A DNA stretch of 64,000 nt. It comes from Martelella endophytica (GTDB lineage Bacteria; Pseudomonadota; Alphaproteobacteria; Rhizobiales; Rhizobiaceae). Below are positions 18,711 to 28,583 of this stretch, piece after piece. The notes under the pieces were generated by a model that was not told the DNA's origin, did no database searches, and worked only from the letters and a program-made list of their open reading frames with translations. Made by a program: the position numbers and the translations under genes. Location of the stretch: assembly GCF_000960975.1 (NCBI RefSeq), contig NZ_CP010803.1:1092001-1156000 (forward strand). The letters are read 5' to 3'. Numbering within the stretch: position 1 is the stretch's first letter; every line of letters starts with the position of its first letter.

Positions 18711-19589
18711 ATGAAGCTCGACAGGATTGCCGCAGACGCAGTCGAAAACACGCCGACAGGCACGGACTACGAAACCATCAGCCGGGTGATCGCCCTCATC
18801 AGCGAGGACTATCGCGATCAGCCGGGGCTGGAGGCGATTGCGGCGCGGCTGAACATGTCACCGACGGTGCTGCAGAAGGTGTTCACCCGCTGGGCCGGGC
18901 TGTCGCCGAAGGCCTTCCTGCAGGCCGTTACCCTCGACCATGCCAAGCGGCTTCTGGGCGCGGAGCGGATGCCGTTGCTGGAAGCCTCCTATGAACTCGG
19001 CCTTTCCGGACCCGGCCGCCTGCATGATCTCTTCGTGACCCACGAGGCGATGTCGCCCGGCGAATGGAAGGCGCGCGGCGCCGGGCTCGTCATGCGCTAC
19101 GGCTTTCACCCCTGCCCCTTCGGTGTCGCACTGGTCATGGTGACGGAGCGCGGTCTGGCGGGCCTCGCTTTTGCTGACACCGGCGAGGAGCAGACGGCCC
19201 TTGCCGACATGATGTCGCGCTGGCCGGAGGCGCGCTATGTCGAGGACAGCGCGATGACGGCGGGCTTTTCTCAGCGGATCTTCGATCCGGCGCGCTGGTG
19301 CGAGGACCAACCGCTGAAGGTCGTGCTGATCGGGACTGACTTTCAGGTACAGGTCTGGGAAAGCCTGCTGAAGATCCCGCTTGGGCGGGCGAAGACCTAT
19401 TCCGACATCGCCGGCGAGATCGGCCGACCCTCCGCCTCGCGCGCCGTGGGTGCTGCGATCGGCCGCAATCCGATTTCCTTCGTCGTCCCGTGCCACCGTG
19501 CGCTCGGCAAGACCGGTGCGTTGACCGGTTATCACTGGGGCATCACCCGCAAGCGCGCCATGCTTGGCTGGGAAGCCGGGCAGGACTGA
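18711..19589 (+). CDS. Ada-like HTH / methylated-DNA-protein cysteine methyltransferase
   Basis: 292 residues. An AraC-type helix-turn-helix region (about 20-125) is fused to an O6-alkylguanine-DNA methyltransferase domain (about 130-288). The acceptor cysteine is Cys261 in VVPCHRALG. The N-terminal zinc domain of E. coli Ada, which senses methylphosphotriesters, is absent, so this is the short two-domain form. ATG at 18711 has AAGGAG 9 nt upstream and is preferred to the in-frame ATG at 18690. It probably repairs O6-methylguanine; self-regulation is inference. Confidence 0.9.
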   Translation: MKLDRIAADAVENTPTGTDYETISRVIALISEDYRDQPGLEAIAARLNMSPTVLQKVFTRWAGLSPKAFLQAVTLDHAKRLLGAERMPLLEASYELGLSGPGRLHDLFVTHEAMSPGEWKARGAGLVMRYGFHPCPFGVALVMVTERGLAGLAFADTGEEQTALADMMSRWPEARYVEDSAMTAGFSQRIFDPARWCEDQPLKVVLIGTDFQVQVWESLLKIPLGRAKTYSDIAGEIGRPSASRAVGAAIGRNPISFVVPCHRALGKTGALTGYHWGITRKRAMLGWEAGQD

Positions 19590-19910
19590 GGCCCGTTCAA
19601 CTTTTTTGCTTCCCCCTTGAGCCGGGTCAAATGGCCTCCTAAATCGATTGATATGTTGCATTGCCGGCCGAAGCCGCACTTTGCCACTGCCGGCGACGGC
19701 GAAACGGCAAAGAGTGCGCTTGCGTCCGGCGTCGATGTTTGCAAACAGTCTCTTGGCGCCAAGCGCGCGGCTTCCTCGGCAAGGGCCGGACGCCCGCGGG
19801 AGAGGCAGAGCCGGTCGGCTGATGTCGACGGGAAAGGCGCTTGAAGGAATTCTGTTCAGGGCGGCCTGCAGGCGCTCAGCCGCGGGCCCGGAAAACGAAG
19901 GATGAGTATC
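19590..19910. other. Leader region upstream of transaldolase
   Basis: 321 bases without a credible gene. The first 80 bases are relatively AT-rich (around CCTAAATCGATTGATATG at 19638-19655) and are the likely place for the tal promoter. A ribosome site GAAGGA (19896-19901) lies at the end. No hairpin or repeat stood out. Confidence 0.4.
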
Positions 19911-20867
19911 ATGGCATCGAAACTTGACCAATTGCGCGAAATGACGACGGTCGTCGCCGATACCGGCGACATCCGTGCTGTCGAAAAGCTGAAGCCCGTC
20001 GATTGCACCACCAATCCCAGCATCGTGCTGAAGGCGCTTTCGACCGACATGTTCGACGATGCCTTCGCCGACGCCATCAAATGGGGCAAGTCGCAGGGCG
20101 GCGCCAAGGACGGCGTTGTGGATGCTGTCGCAAGCCGTCTCGCCATCGATGTCGGCGAGGCTCTGGTGAAGCTCGTGCCCGGCCGCGTCTCGACCGAGGT
20201 CGATGCCGACCTCTCCTTCGACACCGAGGCTTCCATCGCCAAGGCGCATGAAATCATCAAGGCTTACGAGGATCGTGGCATCGGCCGCGAGCGGATCCTC
20301 ATCAAGCTCGCCTCCACCTGGGAAGGCATTCGCGCCTGCGAAGTGCTGCAGAAGGAGGGCATCGACTGCAATCTGACGCTGCTCTTCTCCAAGGCTCAGG
20401 CGATTGCCTGCGCCGATGCCGGCGCCTTCCTGATTTCGCCCTTCGTCGGCCGCATCCTCGATTGGTACAAGAAGTCCACGGGCGAGAATTACACCACAGA
20501 AACCGATCCCGGCGTTCTGTCGGTCCGGGCGATCTACAACTATTACAAGGCGAACGGCATCTCCACCGTCGTCATGGGTGCCTCGTTCCGCAATATCGGC
20601 GAGATCGAAGGCCTTGCCGGTTGCGACCGCCTGACGATCGCGCCGAACCTTCTGGAAGAACTTGCCGCCGACCAGAGTGACCTGCCGCGCAAGCTTTCGC
20701 CGGAAACCTTCGAGGCCGAGCCCAAGGTCGAGATGGACGAAAAGACCTTCCGCTGGATGCTGAACGAAGACGCGATGGCGACGGAAAAGCTCGCCGAAGG
20801 CATCCGCAACTTCGCCGTCGACCTCGGCAAGCTGCGCAAGCGCGTCGCCGAAGCATTGGACGCCTGA
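19911..20867 (+). CDS. tal: Transaldolase
   Basis: 318 residues, TalB-type. It transfers a dihydroxyacetone unit between sugar phosphates in the non-oxidative pentose phosphate pathway. The Schiff-base lysine is Lys132 in [11 protein letters not shown], the same number as in E. coli TalB. DCTTNPS near 31-37 is the family signature. ATG at 19911 lies 9 nt from GAAGGA, whereas the ATG at 19902 touches it. It is followed by a strong terminator. It may serve pentose use together with the nearby ara genes, though it is not in their operon. Confidence 0.96.
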   Translation: MASKLDQLREMTTVVADTGDIRAVEKLKPVDCTTNPSIVLKALSTDMFDDAFADAIKWGKSQGGAKDGVVDAVASRLAIDVGEALVKLVPGRVSTEVDADLSFDTEASIAKAHEIIKAYEDRGIGRERILIKLASTWEGIRACEVLQKEGIDCNLTLLFSKAQAIACADAGAFLISPFVGRILDWYKKSTGENYTTETDPGVLSVRAIYNYYKANGISTVVMGASFRNIGEIEGLAGCDRLTIAPNLLEELAADQSDLPRKLSPETFEAEPKVEMDEKTFRWMLNEDAMATEKLAEGIRNFAVDLGKLRKRVAEALDA

Positions 20868-20890
20868 GGCTTCCATCCGCAGATATAGAG

Positions 20891-20920
20891 AAGGCCGGCG
20901 CATTTCGCGCCGGCCTTTTT
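20891..20920 (+). terminator. Terminator of tal
   Basis: A perfect 11-bp stem (20891-20901 with 20907-20917) runs into five T. It also separates tal from the convergent phosphatase gene. Confidence 0.85.
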
Positions 20921-20945
20921 CATGCGGTGCAAAGTGCGAGGCGGC

Positions 20946-21731
20946 TCAGCCGCCGGCATCCACCTGGATGAATTCGACCTCGCGGTCGGGCCGCAGAATG
21001 GCGGCGGTGAGGCGGCCGGAGGCATAGGCGCCGGTGTCGAGCGAAATGATGCCGTTCGACATCGATGGCATCGGCACCACGGTGTGTCCGTGGACGATCC
21101 AGAGCCCGTCGCGGCGCGGTAGCGCGCCGAAGGCCCTGTGGCCCCATGTGAGGTTTTGCGGCGGCTGTTCGGCAATCGGCAGGCGCGGATCGGCGCCGGC
21201 ATGGACAACGGCGAGGTTGCCGCTCTGCCATGACAGCGGCAGCGCCTTCAGCCAGGCGGTCATTTCCTCGCCGAGCGCTACCAGGACGGCATCGCGGATC
21301 TGGCTGTAGTCGCGGGTGCCGACGGCATCGCCGATGCCGCTGAGGCCGAAGCTCGCGAGCGTCTGCAGGCCGCCGAACTGCAGCCAGCGCTTGCCCTTTC
21401 CCGCCGGGTCTTCAAGGAAATCGAGAAACATCTGCTCGTGATTGCCCGTCAGGCAGACGATGTCGCCCTGCTCGCGTTCGCGCCGGAACAGCATGCGCAG
21501 CACATCGGCGGAATGCTCGCCACGGTCCACATAGTCGCCGACATGGACGATCCGCGCGCTCGGCGCCTCGCGGTCGAGGCGGGCCCAGAGCTTTTCGAGG
21601 TGGCCACGACAGCCGTGAATATCGCCGATCACGGCGAAGGGCTGGTCGGGCCGGGGAAGGTCGCCGCGAAAGGGTGGCGGCGGTGGCGGTGGAGGCGGCG
21701 CGGATTTGAACAGGCGTCGAAGGGCCTTCAT
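20946..21731 (-). CDS. PP1/bis(5'-nucleosyl)-tetraphosphatase-like metallophosphoesterase
   Basis: 261 residues. The calcineurin-like phosphoesterase motifs are complete: GDIHG (36-40), GDYVDRG (65-71), GNHE (96-99) and a later VHGHT. These bind two metals and cleave phosphoesters. Bacterial relatives are Ser/Thr phosphatases or diadenosine-tetraphosphatases. A run of nine prolines (12-20) sits in the N-terminal tail, which should make translation depend on EF-P. The gene converges on tal. Confidence 0.87.
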   Translation of the reverse strand: MKALRRLFKSAPPPPPPPPPFRGDLPRPDQPFAVIGDIHGCRGHLEKLWARLDREAPSARIVHVGDYVDRGEHSADVLRMLFRREREQGDIVCLTGNHEQMFLDFLEDPAGKGKRWLQFGGLQTLASFGLSGIGDAVGTRDYSQIRDAVLVALGEEMTAWLKALPLSWQSGNLAVVHAGADPRLPIAEQPPQNLTWGHRAFGALPRRDGLWIVHGHTVVPMPSMSNGIISLDTGAYASGRLTAAILRPDREVEFIQVDAGG

Positions 21732-21793
21732 CGCTATACTCTCATCGTCAGGCCGTCCGCGCCTTTGTGGCGCGGACGAAAGGGCTTGCCATT

Positions 21794-23173
21794 CTAGTTG
21801 AACAGCCTGTCCGTCGTCCCGACCACGGTGAACGAGGGCAGAAGCTGCGAGATCACGCGGTTCCAGTCGGAGATCGGATGGGTTGCGACGAAGACGATGT
21901 CGTCCGGGCGCATCTCGAACTGGGTGGCGAGGATCAGCTTCGGCGCATTCTGCGCGTTGAGGGCGTAGGCGGTGACGGTATCCGGCTTCGGTCCATAGGG
22001 CTCACGACGCAACACATAGATGCGGCGGACATCGCCGGTAATGCGGTCGATCCCGCCATCATCGAACAGCACGTCGGCAAGCGAGGCGGTGCGTTCGAAG
22101 GGCAGCGGGAAGCGGCCCTGCTTGGTGACTTCGCCGAAGCGGTAGACATAATCGCGGTCGACCGCATCGAGGTTCATCTTGGCCTCGAAATTGCTGCGCT
22201 CTTCCTCAAGCGAGGAGCGGTAGAAATCGGTCAGCTTGATCTGCTGGTCGAGATAGCCGCCGGCAAGTTCCAGCGGGTACTGATCGTCGACGTAAACGCG
22301 GTCGCCATCCTGCAGCAGCACCTTCGGACCGCCGCTCTTGCCGAACAGCGTGCTGGCCGGAATCTGGTAGGTCTCGCCACCACGGTAAAGCTTGATCGCG
22401 ACGGTGCTGAGATCGATCGAGGCCGGACCGCTGTTCGCCGACGAGGCTATGCCGCCGGCGGCGGTGATAGCATCATCGAGATAGAGCGGCGTCAGCGTGA
22501 TCGGCTCCAGCATCGGCTGGCGCACCGAGCCGTCGACAGAGATCTTCTGCGAGCGGAACTCGGATATCTCGAGGCTGAAGGACGGCTCGATCTGGCTTTC
22601 GACGAACTTGTTGAAGAGTTCGTTCTGTGCTTCCGCCAGTGTCATGCCGGAAATCACGACGCGGCCGACATTCGGAATGGCGACGGCGCCGTCGTCCTGC
22701 ACGGTATAGCCCTGGCGGCTGCTCTGGGCCGCCAGAAGCCCGTTGATTTCGTAGACGACGTTCTGCGAATCCGGCGTCGCGAGCATGACGATGTCGCCAA
22801 CCCCGATCCGATAGGGCGGCGGCGTCTTCGGCTCGGGCAGGCGGGTCGAGATCGACCGCGGGCGCTGCTGCTGCCGATAGGGCGCAACCGACTCCAGGCC
22901 GGGGCTGTTGGCGTTCGGAACATCCGCGACCTGGGAGAAGACCGCCGGCAGCTTGCGCGGCGTGTAGGGCGAGGCATTGGCGAGCGCCACGGCATCGGCG
23001 TTGAGCGGCACGACGTTGACCTCGGTGGTCTCCGTCACCTCCTGCTGCACGCCGGGGCTGTAATAGAGAAAACTGCAGCCGGTCAGGGCGACCGAAAGCA
23101 TGAAAACCGCCAGGATACGCGACGGCGGGCCGAAACGGCCCGTTGGGAAAAGCAGTTCTGGTTGCTTCTTCAA
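21794..23173 (-). CDS. Wza-type polysaccharide export lipoprotein
   Basis: 459 residues. A lipoprotein signal peptide with lipobox LTGC gives lipidated Cys33. Next comes the polysaccharide export domain (YRIGVGDIVML near 145-160, then SIDGSVRQPM-like strands) and SLBB-type repeats (PKVLLQDGDRVYVDD; MRPDDIVFVATHP). Such proteins form the outer-membrane channel for capsule or exopolysaccharide. No Wzc-type kinase or glycosyltransferase gene is adjacent, so its polysaccharide is unknown. Confidence 0.88.
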   Translation of the reverse strand: MKKQPELLFPTGRFGPPSRILAVFMLSVALTGCSFLYYSPGVQQEVTETTEVNVVPLNADAVALANASPYTPRKLPAVFSQVADVPNANSPGLESVAPYRQQQRPRSISTRLPEPKTPPPYRIGVGDIVMLATPDSQNVVYEINGLLAAQSSRQGYTVQDDGAVAIPNVGRVVISGMTLAEAQNELFNKFVESQIEPSFSLEISEFRSQKISVDGSVRQPMLEPITLTPLYLDDAITAAGGIASSANSGPASIDLSTVAIKLYRGGETYQIPASTLFGKSGGPKVLLQDGDRVYVDDQYPLELAGGYLDQQIKLTDFYRSSLEEERSNFEAKMNLDAVDRDYVYRFGEVTKQGRFPLPFERTASLADVLFDDGGIDRITGDVRRIYVLRREPYGPKPDTVTAYALNAQNAPKLILATQFEMRPDDIVFVATHPISDWNRVISQLLPSFTVVGTTDRLFN

Positions 23174-23521
23174 CTCAATAATCCAAATCTGTTGGCTGCC
23201 TGGTTAGATCCGGCCAAACACAATACAAAAACACAGAGTTACAAAAGACCGAGAACTGAGAACACATGGCCCGCTGAAATAAGGGCCTACGCAGAAACAC
23301 GGCATGCGACCCTACCCGGTCGCAAATTGAGCACCCATTCTTTTTCTTTGTGGCAGCGGCAAATTGATACCAAACTGCCCATTGTCGATCAAGCTATACG
23401 ACCGACTTTCTAAATTACCGTAAACTAAGGTACCGGGCGCTCATGGGGGTGACAACAGGCTGAGCGCGCCAAGCGGAGTCATTTCGACCAGGTGTCACCC
23501 GGAAGCGACAGTTTTACGGCA
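23174..23521. other. AT-rich intergenic region upstream of the export lipoprotein
   Basis: About 350 bases without a gene, clearly more AT-rich than its surroundings. It must hold the minus-strand promoter of the export gene. Several A/T tracts are visible (23218-23245, 23338-23375, 23411-23432), but I could not fix a -35/-10 pair. The coordinates beyond 23522 are the araD terminator. Confidence 0.4.
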
Positions 23522-23522
23522 C

Positions 23523-23549
23523 AAAAAAGGCCGGCAAATGCCGGCCTTT
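23523..23549 (-). terminator. Terminator of the gaf-like/araBAD operon
   Basis: A perfect 10-bp stem (23526-23535 with 23540-23549) is followed on the minus strand by six T. It lies 20 bases after the araD stop and ends the seven-gene operon. Confidence 0.85.
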
Positions 23550-23569
23550 GCGGAGCGGAATGCGGTCAC

Positions 23570-24262
23570 CTACTTGGTCTGGCCGTAATAGGCGTTGGCG
23601 CCGTGCTTGCGCAGGAAGTGCTTGTCGAGCAGCTCCTGCTCGATCGCCTGAAGGCCGGGATTGAGCTGCATCGACATCAACGCCATATCGGCGATGCATT
23701 CGACCGCCACGGCGACCTCGACGGCCTTGGCCACCGTCTTGCCCCAGGTGAAGGGCGCATGGCGGTTGACCAGCACGCCGGGGAAGTCCAGCGGGTTCAG
23801 GCCTTCAAAGCGCTCGACGATGACATTGCCGGTTTCCCATTCATAGGCCGAGGCGATCTCCTCGGGCGTCATCTTCCTGGTAACCGGAATTTCACCATAA
23901 AAGTAATCGGCATGGGTGGTGCCGAAATTGGGGATGGCGCGGCCGGCCTGGGCGAACGCCGTGGCATGGGTCGAATGGGTGTGCACCACGCCGCCGATCC
24001 CCTCGAAGGCGAGCAGCAGCTTGCGATGCGTCGGCGTGTCGGAGGAGGGCCTGAGATTGCCCTCCACGATCCGCCCTTCGAAATCGACGATGACCATGTT
24101 GTCCGGAGACAGTTCGTCATAGTCGACGCCGCTCGGCTTGATCGCGAACACGCCCTTGTCGCGATCGGCGGCACTGGCATTGCCGAAGGTGAGGTTGATC
24201 AGCCCGTGTTTCGGCAGCGCGAGGTTTGCTTCATAGGCCTCGCGCCGGATTTCCGTATACAT
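23570..24262 (-). CDS. araD: L-ribulose-5-phosphate 4-epimerase
   Basis: 230 residues, class II aldolase fold. It converts L-ribulose 5-phosphate to D-xylulose 5-phosphate. The zinc ligands are in VVHTHSTHATAFA and the conserved GNASAAD and KPSGVDY motifs are near the N-terminus. Two ATGs are adjacent; the second (24262) is about 6 nt from AGGAG and was chosen. It is the last gene of the operon, after araA. Confidence 0.94.
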   Translation of the reverse strand: MYTEIRREAYEANLALPKHGLINLTFGNASAADRDKGVFAIKPSGVDYDELSPDNMVIVDFEGRIVEGNLRPSSDTPTHRKLLLAFEGIGGVVHTHSTHATAFAQAGRAIPNFGTTHADYFYGEIPVTRKMTPEEIASAYEWETGNVIVERFEGLNPLDFPGVLVNRHAPFTWGKTVAKAVEVAVAVECIADMALMSMQLNPGLQAIEQELLDKHFLRKHGANAYYGQTK

Positions 24263-24273
24263 CATGCTCTCCT

Positions 24274-25782
24274 TCAGGCCTTGATGCCGAGGCCGAGATG
24301 CCAGTAGATCTCGTTGTTCCTGAGATCCTGTTTGAACCGATCGAGCGTGGTGTCGTCGTTGATGACGGCGAGCTCGATGCCGGCCATGGTGGCGAAATCG
24401 TCCAGCATTTCGGTGGTCACGTCGTTCGAATAGGCGGTGTGATGGGCGCCGCCGGCGAGGATCCAGGCGGCAAGCGCCGTCTTGAAGTCAGGCTTGCATT
24501 CCCAGACCGCGCGGGCAACCGGCAGTTTCGGCAGATCCGGATGCTCGACCGAGGTCACCTCGTTGACCAGCAGGCGGAAGCGGTTGCCCATGTCCATCAG
24601 GCTGGCGTTCAGCGCCGGGCCGAGCTTGGCGTTGAAGACCATGCGCACCGGATCGGCCTTGCCGCCAATGCCGAGCGGGTGGATCTCGATGTTGGGCTTG
24701 CCATCGGCAATCGACGGGCAGATTTCCAGCATGTGGGAGCCGAGCACCTGCTCGTGGCCGGGCGCCATGTGGTAGGTATAGTCCTCCATGAAGGAGGTGG
24801 CGCCGCTCATGCCGTGGCCCATCACCTTCAGCGCGCGCACCAGCGCCACCGTCTTCCAGTCGCCCTCGCCGGCAAAGCCGTAACCGGCGCCCATCATCCG
24901 CTGGGTCGCCATGCCCGGCAGCGTTTCCATGCCGTGCAGGTCCTCGAAGGTATCGGTGAACCCCTTGAAGCCGCCGGCTTCCATGAAGGTCTTCAGGCCG
25001 AGTTCCTGGCGGGCCGCGTTCAGCAGGCTGTCATGGCGATCGCCGCCTCGTTTCAGCACGTCGACGACATTGTATTCGCGCTCGTAGCTCGCCGCGAGAT
25101 CGGCGACGTCGCTGTCGGAAAGCGTCGCCATCACGTCGACAAGGTCCATGATGCCGTAACCGTTGACGGAGAAGCCGAGTTTCATCTCGGCGGCGACCTT
25201 GTCGCCCTCGGTGACGGCCACTTCGCGCATGTTGTCGCCGAAGCGGCAGAAGCGGGCGCCCTGCCAGTCGTCCCAGGCGCGGGCGGCGCGCATCCAGGCA
25301 TCGATGCGGGCGTGAACCTCGCTATCCGTCCAGTGGCCAGCGACGACCTTGCGGCCGAGACGCATCCGGGTGTGGATGAAACCCGCCTCGCGGTCGCCAT
25401 GGGCGGCCTGGTTCAGGTTCATGTAGTCCATGTCGATCGTGTCCCACGGCAGTTCGCGGGCAAACTGGGTGTGGAGATGCATGAACGGCTTGTTGAGGAG
25501 CGAGAGCGCCCGGATCCACATCTTCGATGGCGAGAAGGTGTGCATCCACAGGATCAGCCCGCCGCATTCGGGATCGGCGTTGGCGCGCACGGCAAGGTCG
25601 GTCGCCTCGGCCGGGCTCTTGATCACCGGCTGCGGCACGATTTCGAGCGGCAGGCCGCCTTCCTTGGAAAGCGTCGCGGCGATGGTGTTGAACTGCCGGT
25701 CGACCTCGGCCAGCGTTTCCGGGCCATAGAGATGCTGTGAGCCGCAGACGAACCAGATCTTGAGGGGTTTCAGGCCAATCAT
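24274..25782 (-). CDS. araA: L-arabinose isomerase
   Basis: 502 residues. Mn-dependent isomerase converting L-arabinose to L-ribulose. Family motifs include [13 protein letters not shown] near the start, [13 protein letters not shown], and the His/Glu metal ligands in the [18 protein letters not shown] region. The ATG at 25788 touches GGAGGA; the ATG at 25782 has 6-nt spacing and is preferred. It lies 11 bases before araD. Confidence 0.97.
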   Translation of the reverse strand: MIGLKPLKIWFVCGSQHLYGPETLAEVDRQFNTIAATLSKEGGLPLEIVPQPVIKSPAEATDLAVRANADPECGGLILWMHTFSPSKMWIRALSLLNKPFMHLHTQFARELPWDTIDMDYMNLNQAAHGDREAGFIHTRMRLGRKVVAGHWTDSEVHARIDAWMRAARAWDDWQGARFCRFGDNMREVAVTEGDKVAAEMKLGFSVNGYGIMDLVDVMATLSDSDVADLAASYEREYNVVDVLKRGGDRHDSLLNAARQELGLKTFMEAGGFKGFTDTFEDLHGMETLPGMATQRMMGAGYGFAGEGDWKTVALVRALKVMGHGMSGATSFMEDYTYHMAPGHEQVLGSHMLEICPSIADGKPNIEIHPLGIGGKADPVRMVFNAKLGPALNASLMDMGNRFRLLVNEVTSVEHPDLPKLPVARAVWECKPDFKTALAAWILAGGAHHTAYSNDVTTEMLDDFATMAGIELAVINDDTTLDRFKQDLRNNEIYWHLGLGIKA

Positions 25783-25868
25783 TGTCATTCCTCCACTGTG
25801 GCGCCTGGGGATGCGCCTTCTTTCATTTGAAGGCGTCGCGGGCGCGACGCCGAAAGGGTTCGGCGCGC

Positions 25869-27527
25869 TCAGGCGCGCGCCGCATCCCGGATGTCGATCA
25901 GGTCCTTCATGACCCGCGAAAGGTCGGAATCGCGGGTGATGCCGCCAAAGCCGTCATGAAGCGTGAGATAGAGGCCATAGAGCTGCTCATAGACCGCGAC
26001 GTTTTCGGGAATGGGATCGTAACGGATATCCTTCAGCCCGGTCATCGCCTTGGTGGTCACTTCGATGCTCTCATGGGCACCGGCGACGGAGGCCGCGGCG
26101 ATCGCGGCACCCAGCGCGCAGGTCTGGGCCGAACGGGTCACCAGCATGGTGCGGTTCATCACGTCGGCATAGACCTGCATCAGCATCGGGTTCTTTTCGG
26201 CGATGCCACCGGCGCAGACGACCTTGTCGATCGGCACACTGTAATCGGTCATCCGCTCGACGATGGCGCGCGCTCCGAAGGCGGTCGCCTCCACAAGCGC
26301 GCGGTAGATCTCGGCGCGGGTGGTATACAACGTCTGGCCGAGGATCAGGCCGGTGAGGCGCTGGTCGACGAGGATGGTGCGGTTGCCGTTGTTCCAGTCG
26401 AGCGCGATCAGGCCGCTCTGGCCGGGCTTCATCGTGCTCGCCTCGGCGGAAAGCTGGTCGTGCATGGCGGGGCCGCCGCCGCAGACGCGCTCAACCCACC
26501 ACTTGAAGATGTCGCCGACCGCCGATTGTCCGGCCTCGATGCCGTAGAAGCCCGGCAGGATCGAGCCCTCGACGATGCCGCAGACACCGGGGATGGTGTC
26601 GGACTTCGAAAGATCGACGATGGCGCAGTCGCAGGTCGACGTTCCGATGACCTTGACCAGCATGCCCGCTTCGATGCCGCAGCCGATCGAACCCAGATGG
26701 TTGTCGAAGGCGCCGGTGGCGATCGCAATGCCTTCCGGCAGGCCGAGCTTCTCGGCCCATTCAGGCGAAAGCGTGCCGGCTGGAACCGAAATGTCCTGGG
26801 CGGTGTCATAGAGCCGGTCGCGAAGGTCAGCGATCGCGGGATCGAGCTGGCCCAAGAATTCCTTGTCCGGCAGTCCGCCCCATTTCGGATTGTAGAGGCC
26901 CTTGTGGCCGGCGGCGCAGACGCCGCGTTTGATCTCGGACGAGGCCTTGACGCCAGCGAGAACGGAAGGAATCCAGTCGGCGAGCTCGACCCAGGAATAG
27001 GCGGCGTCGAAGACGTCGCGGTCGACATTGAGGCAGTGCCAGATCTTCGACCACCACCATTCCGACGAATAGGTGTCGCCGACCATGGCGAGGTATTCGG
27101 GGCGTTCGGCCTTGCCGAGTGCCGTGATCTTCTGAGCCTCGCGCCAGCTGGTATGGTCCTTCCAGAGCCAGCAATAGGCGTTGAGGTTGTCGGTAAAGCG
27201 CGGATCCATGGCCAGCGCCCGGTTCTCGGCGTCGACGGGGAGTGGGCTCGAGCCGGTGGTATCGACGCCGATGCCGATCACCTTCGACGTATCGAATTTC
27301 TCGTGCTTGGCCGCTTCGGCAAGGGCGCCGCGAATGCTGGCTTCCAGGCCTTCCAGATAGTCGGCCGGGCTCTGCCGGGCGAGCAGCGGGTCGGCGGGAT
27401 CGAGCAGCACGCCCTGGTCGCCGCTTGGATAGTTGTAGACATGGGTGCCGTATTCGAAACCGTCGTCCGTGCCCACCACGAGCGCGCGCACTGAATTGGT
27501 CCCGTAGTCAATGCCGATGGAGAACAT
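25869..27527 (-). CDS. araB: Ribulokinase
   Basis: 552 residues, FGGY-family sugar kinase phosphorylating L-ribulose. The ATP-binding [12 protein letters not shown] is at the N-terminus. The central [13 protein letters not shown] and the C-terminal [21 protein letters not shown] are FGGY motifs. It lies between the transporter genes and araA on one strand, so it is probably co-transcribed. Confidence 0.95.
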   Translation of the reverse strand: MFSIGIDYGTNSVRALVVGTDDGFEYGTHVYNYPSGDQGVLLDPADPLLARQSPADYLEGLEASIRGALAEAAKHEKFDTSKVIGIGVDTTGSSPLPVDAENRALAMDPRFTDNLNAYCWLWKDHTSWREAQKITALGKAERPEYLAMVGDTYSSEWWWSKIWHCLNVDRDVFDAAYSWVELADWIPSVLAGVKASSEIKRGVCAAGHKGLYNPKWGGLPDKEFLGQLDPAIADLRDRLYDTAQDISVPAGTLSPEWAEKLGLPEGIAIATGAFDNHLGSIGCGIEAGMLVKVIGTSTCDCAIVDLSKSDTIPGVCGIVEGSILPGFYGIEAGQSAVGDIFKWWVERVCGGGPAMHDQLSAEASTMKPGQSGLIALDWNNGNRTILVDQRLTGLILGQTLYTTRAEIYRALVEATAFGARAIVERMTDYSVPIDKVVCAGGIAEKNPMLMQVYADVMNRTMLVTRSAQTCALGAAIAAASVAGAHESIEVTTKAMTGLKDIRYDPIPENVAVYEQLYGLYLTLHDGFGGITRDSDLSRVMKDLIDIRDAARA

Positions 27528-27611
27528 GGAATTCCTCGTCCTGTCCAGTCTTCGTTTTCTTCGAGATCGCCGCCGGGCTGGATCGCGTCGGCGATGTTTT
27601 CCGTTTCAGCC

Positions 27612-28583
27612 TCAAGCCGCCTGTGTTCTGGCCACGGTGAGCCTGAGCAGGCCCTTCTGCAGCATGATGAACAGGAGCAGCAGGATACCGATCGCCATCT
27701 TCGTCCACCAGCTCGAAAGCGTGCCGTCGAAGACGATGTAGGTCTGTATCAGGCCCATGGTCAACACGCCGAACAGCGTGCCGAAGACATATCCGGCGCC
27801 GCCGGTGAGAAGCGTGCCGCCAATCACCACCGTCGCGATCGCGGTCAGCTCGGTGCCGACGGTCGCAAGCGGATAGCCTGAACCGGTGTAGATCGCGAAG
27901 ACAATGCCGGAAAGCCCTGCCATCAGGCCGGAAAAGGCATAGATCATCACCGTCGTGCGGCCGATACGCGAGCCCATCAGCCGGGCCGTGTTCTCGCCGC
28001 CGCCAAGCGCGAAGACATTGGCGCCGAAACGGGTCTTGTGGGCGACGAAATGGCCGATGACGAAGGCGAGCAGCATAATGATGCCGATCAGCGTCAACCG
28101 ACCCTTGCCGGGCAGGACCCAATAGGCCTTCTGCAGCATCTTGAAGAATTCATTGTCGATCGGCACGGAATCGATGGTCAGCATGTAGGCCACACCGCGC
28201 GCCAAAAACATGCCGGCGAGCGTGACGATAAAGGCCGGCATGCCCAAAGTGTGGATCAGCCAGCCCATCGCCGCGCCAAACAGTGTGGTGATCACCAGCA
28301 GCAGGGCGAAGACGATCAGCGGATGCAGTCCGGTATCGCGCAGCAGAACCGAAATGAACACGCCGGAGAACGCGATCACCGAACCGACGGAAAGGTCGAT
28401 GCCGCCGGACAGGATCACCACCGTCATGCCGACCGCGACGATGCCGAGATAGGCGTTGTCGGTCAGAAGGTTCCCGGCCACGCGGGTCGACAGCATGAAG
28501 GGAAACTGGATGTAGCAGACCGCATAGGCGAGGATGAAGATCGCGATCGTCGCATAGAGCGGGTAAAGACGCGGGTTTCTCAT
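27612..28583 (-). CDS. Sugar ABC transporter permease, YjfF type
   Basis: 323 residues with 8-10 hydrophobic segments, BPD_transp_2 family. The EAA-like region is VVILSGGIDLSVGSVIAFSG. It is closest in character to YjfF, the second permease of the YtfQRT-YjfF galactofuranose importer. A longer frame runs upstream to 29648, but that part is the wrong frame of the previous permease gene. The ATG at 28583 overlaps that gene's stop by 4 bases. Confidence 0.9.
   Translation of the reverse strand: MRNPRLYPLYATIAIFILAYAVCYIQFPFMLSTRVAGNLLTDNAYLGIVAVGMTVVILSGGIDLSVGSVIAFSGVFISVLLRDTGLHPLIVFALLLVITTLFGAAMGWLIHTLGMPAFIVTLAGMFLARGVAYMLTIDSVPIDNEFFKMLQKAYWVLPGKGRLTLIGIIMLLAFVIGHFVAHKTRFGANVFALGGGENTARLMGSRIGRTTVMIYAFSGLMAGLSGIVFAIYTGSGYPLATVGTELTAIATVVIGGTLLTGGAGYVFGTLFGVLTMGLIQTYIVFDGTLSSWWTKMAIGILLLLFIMLQKGLLRLTVARTQAA

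Noticed and set aside
21767..23413. 548-codon plus-strand open frame opposite the Wza-like gene
   Set aside because: Low-complexity shadow sequence; the minus strand shows a lipobox and export domains.
23174..23569. A short gene in the AT-rich gap before the export lipoprotein
   Set aside because: No frame with a start, ribosome site and plausible composition was found; it looks like promoter DNA.
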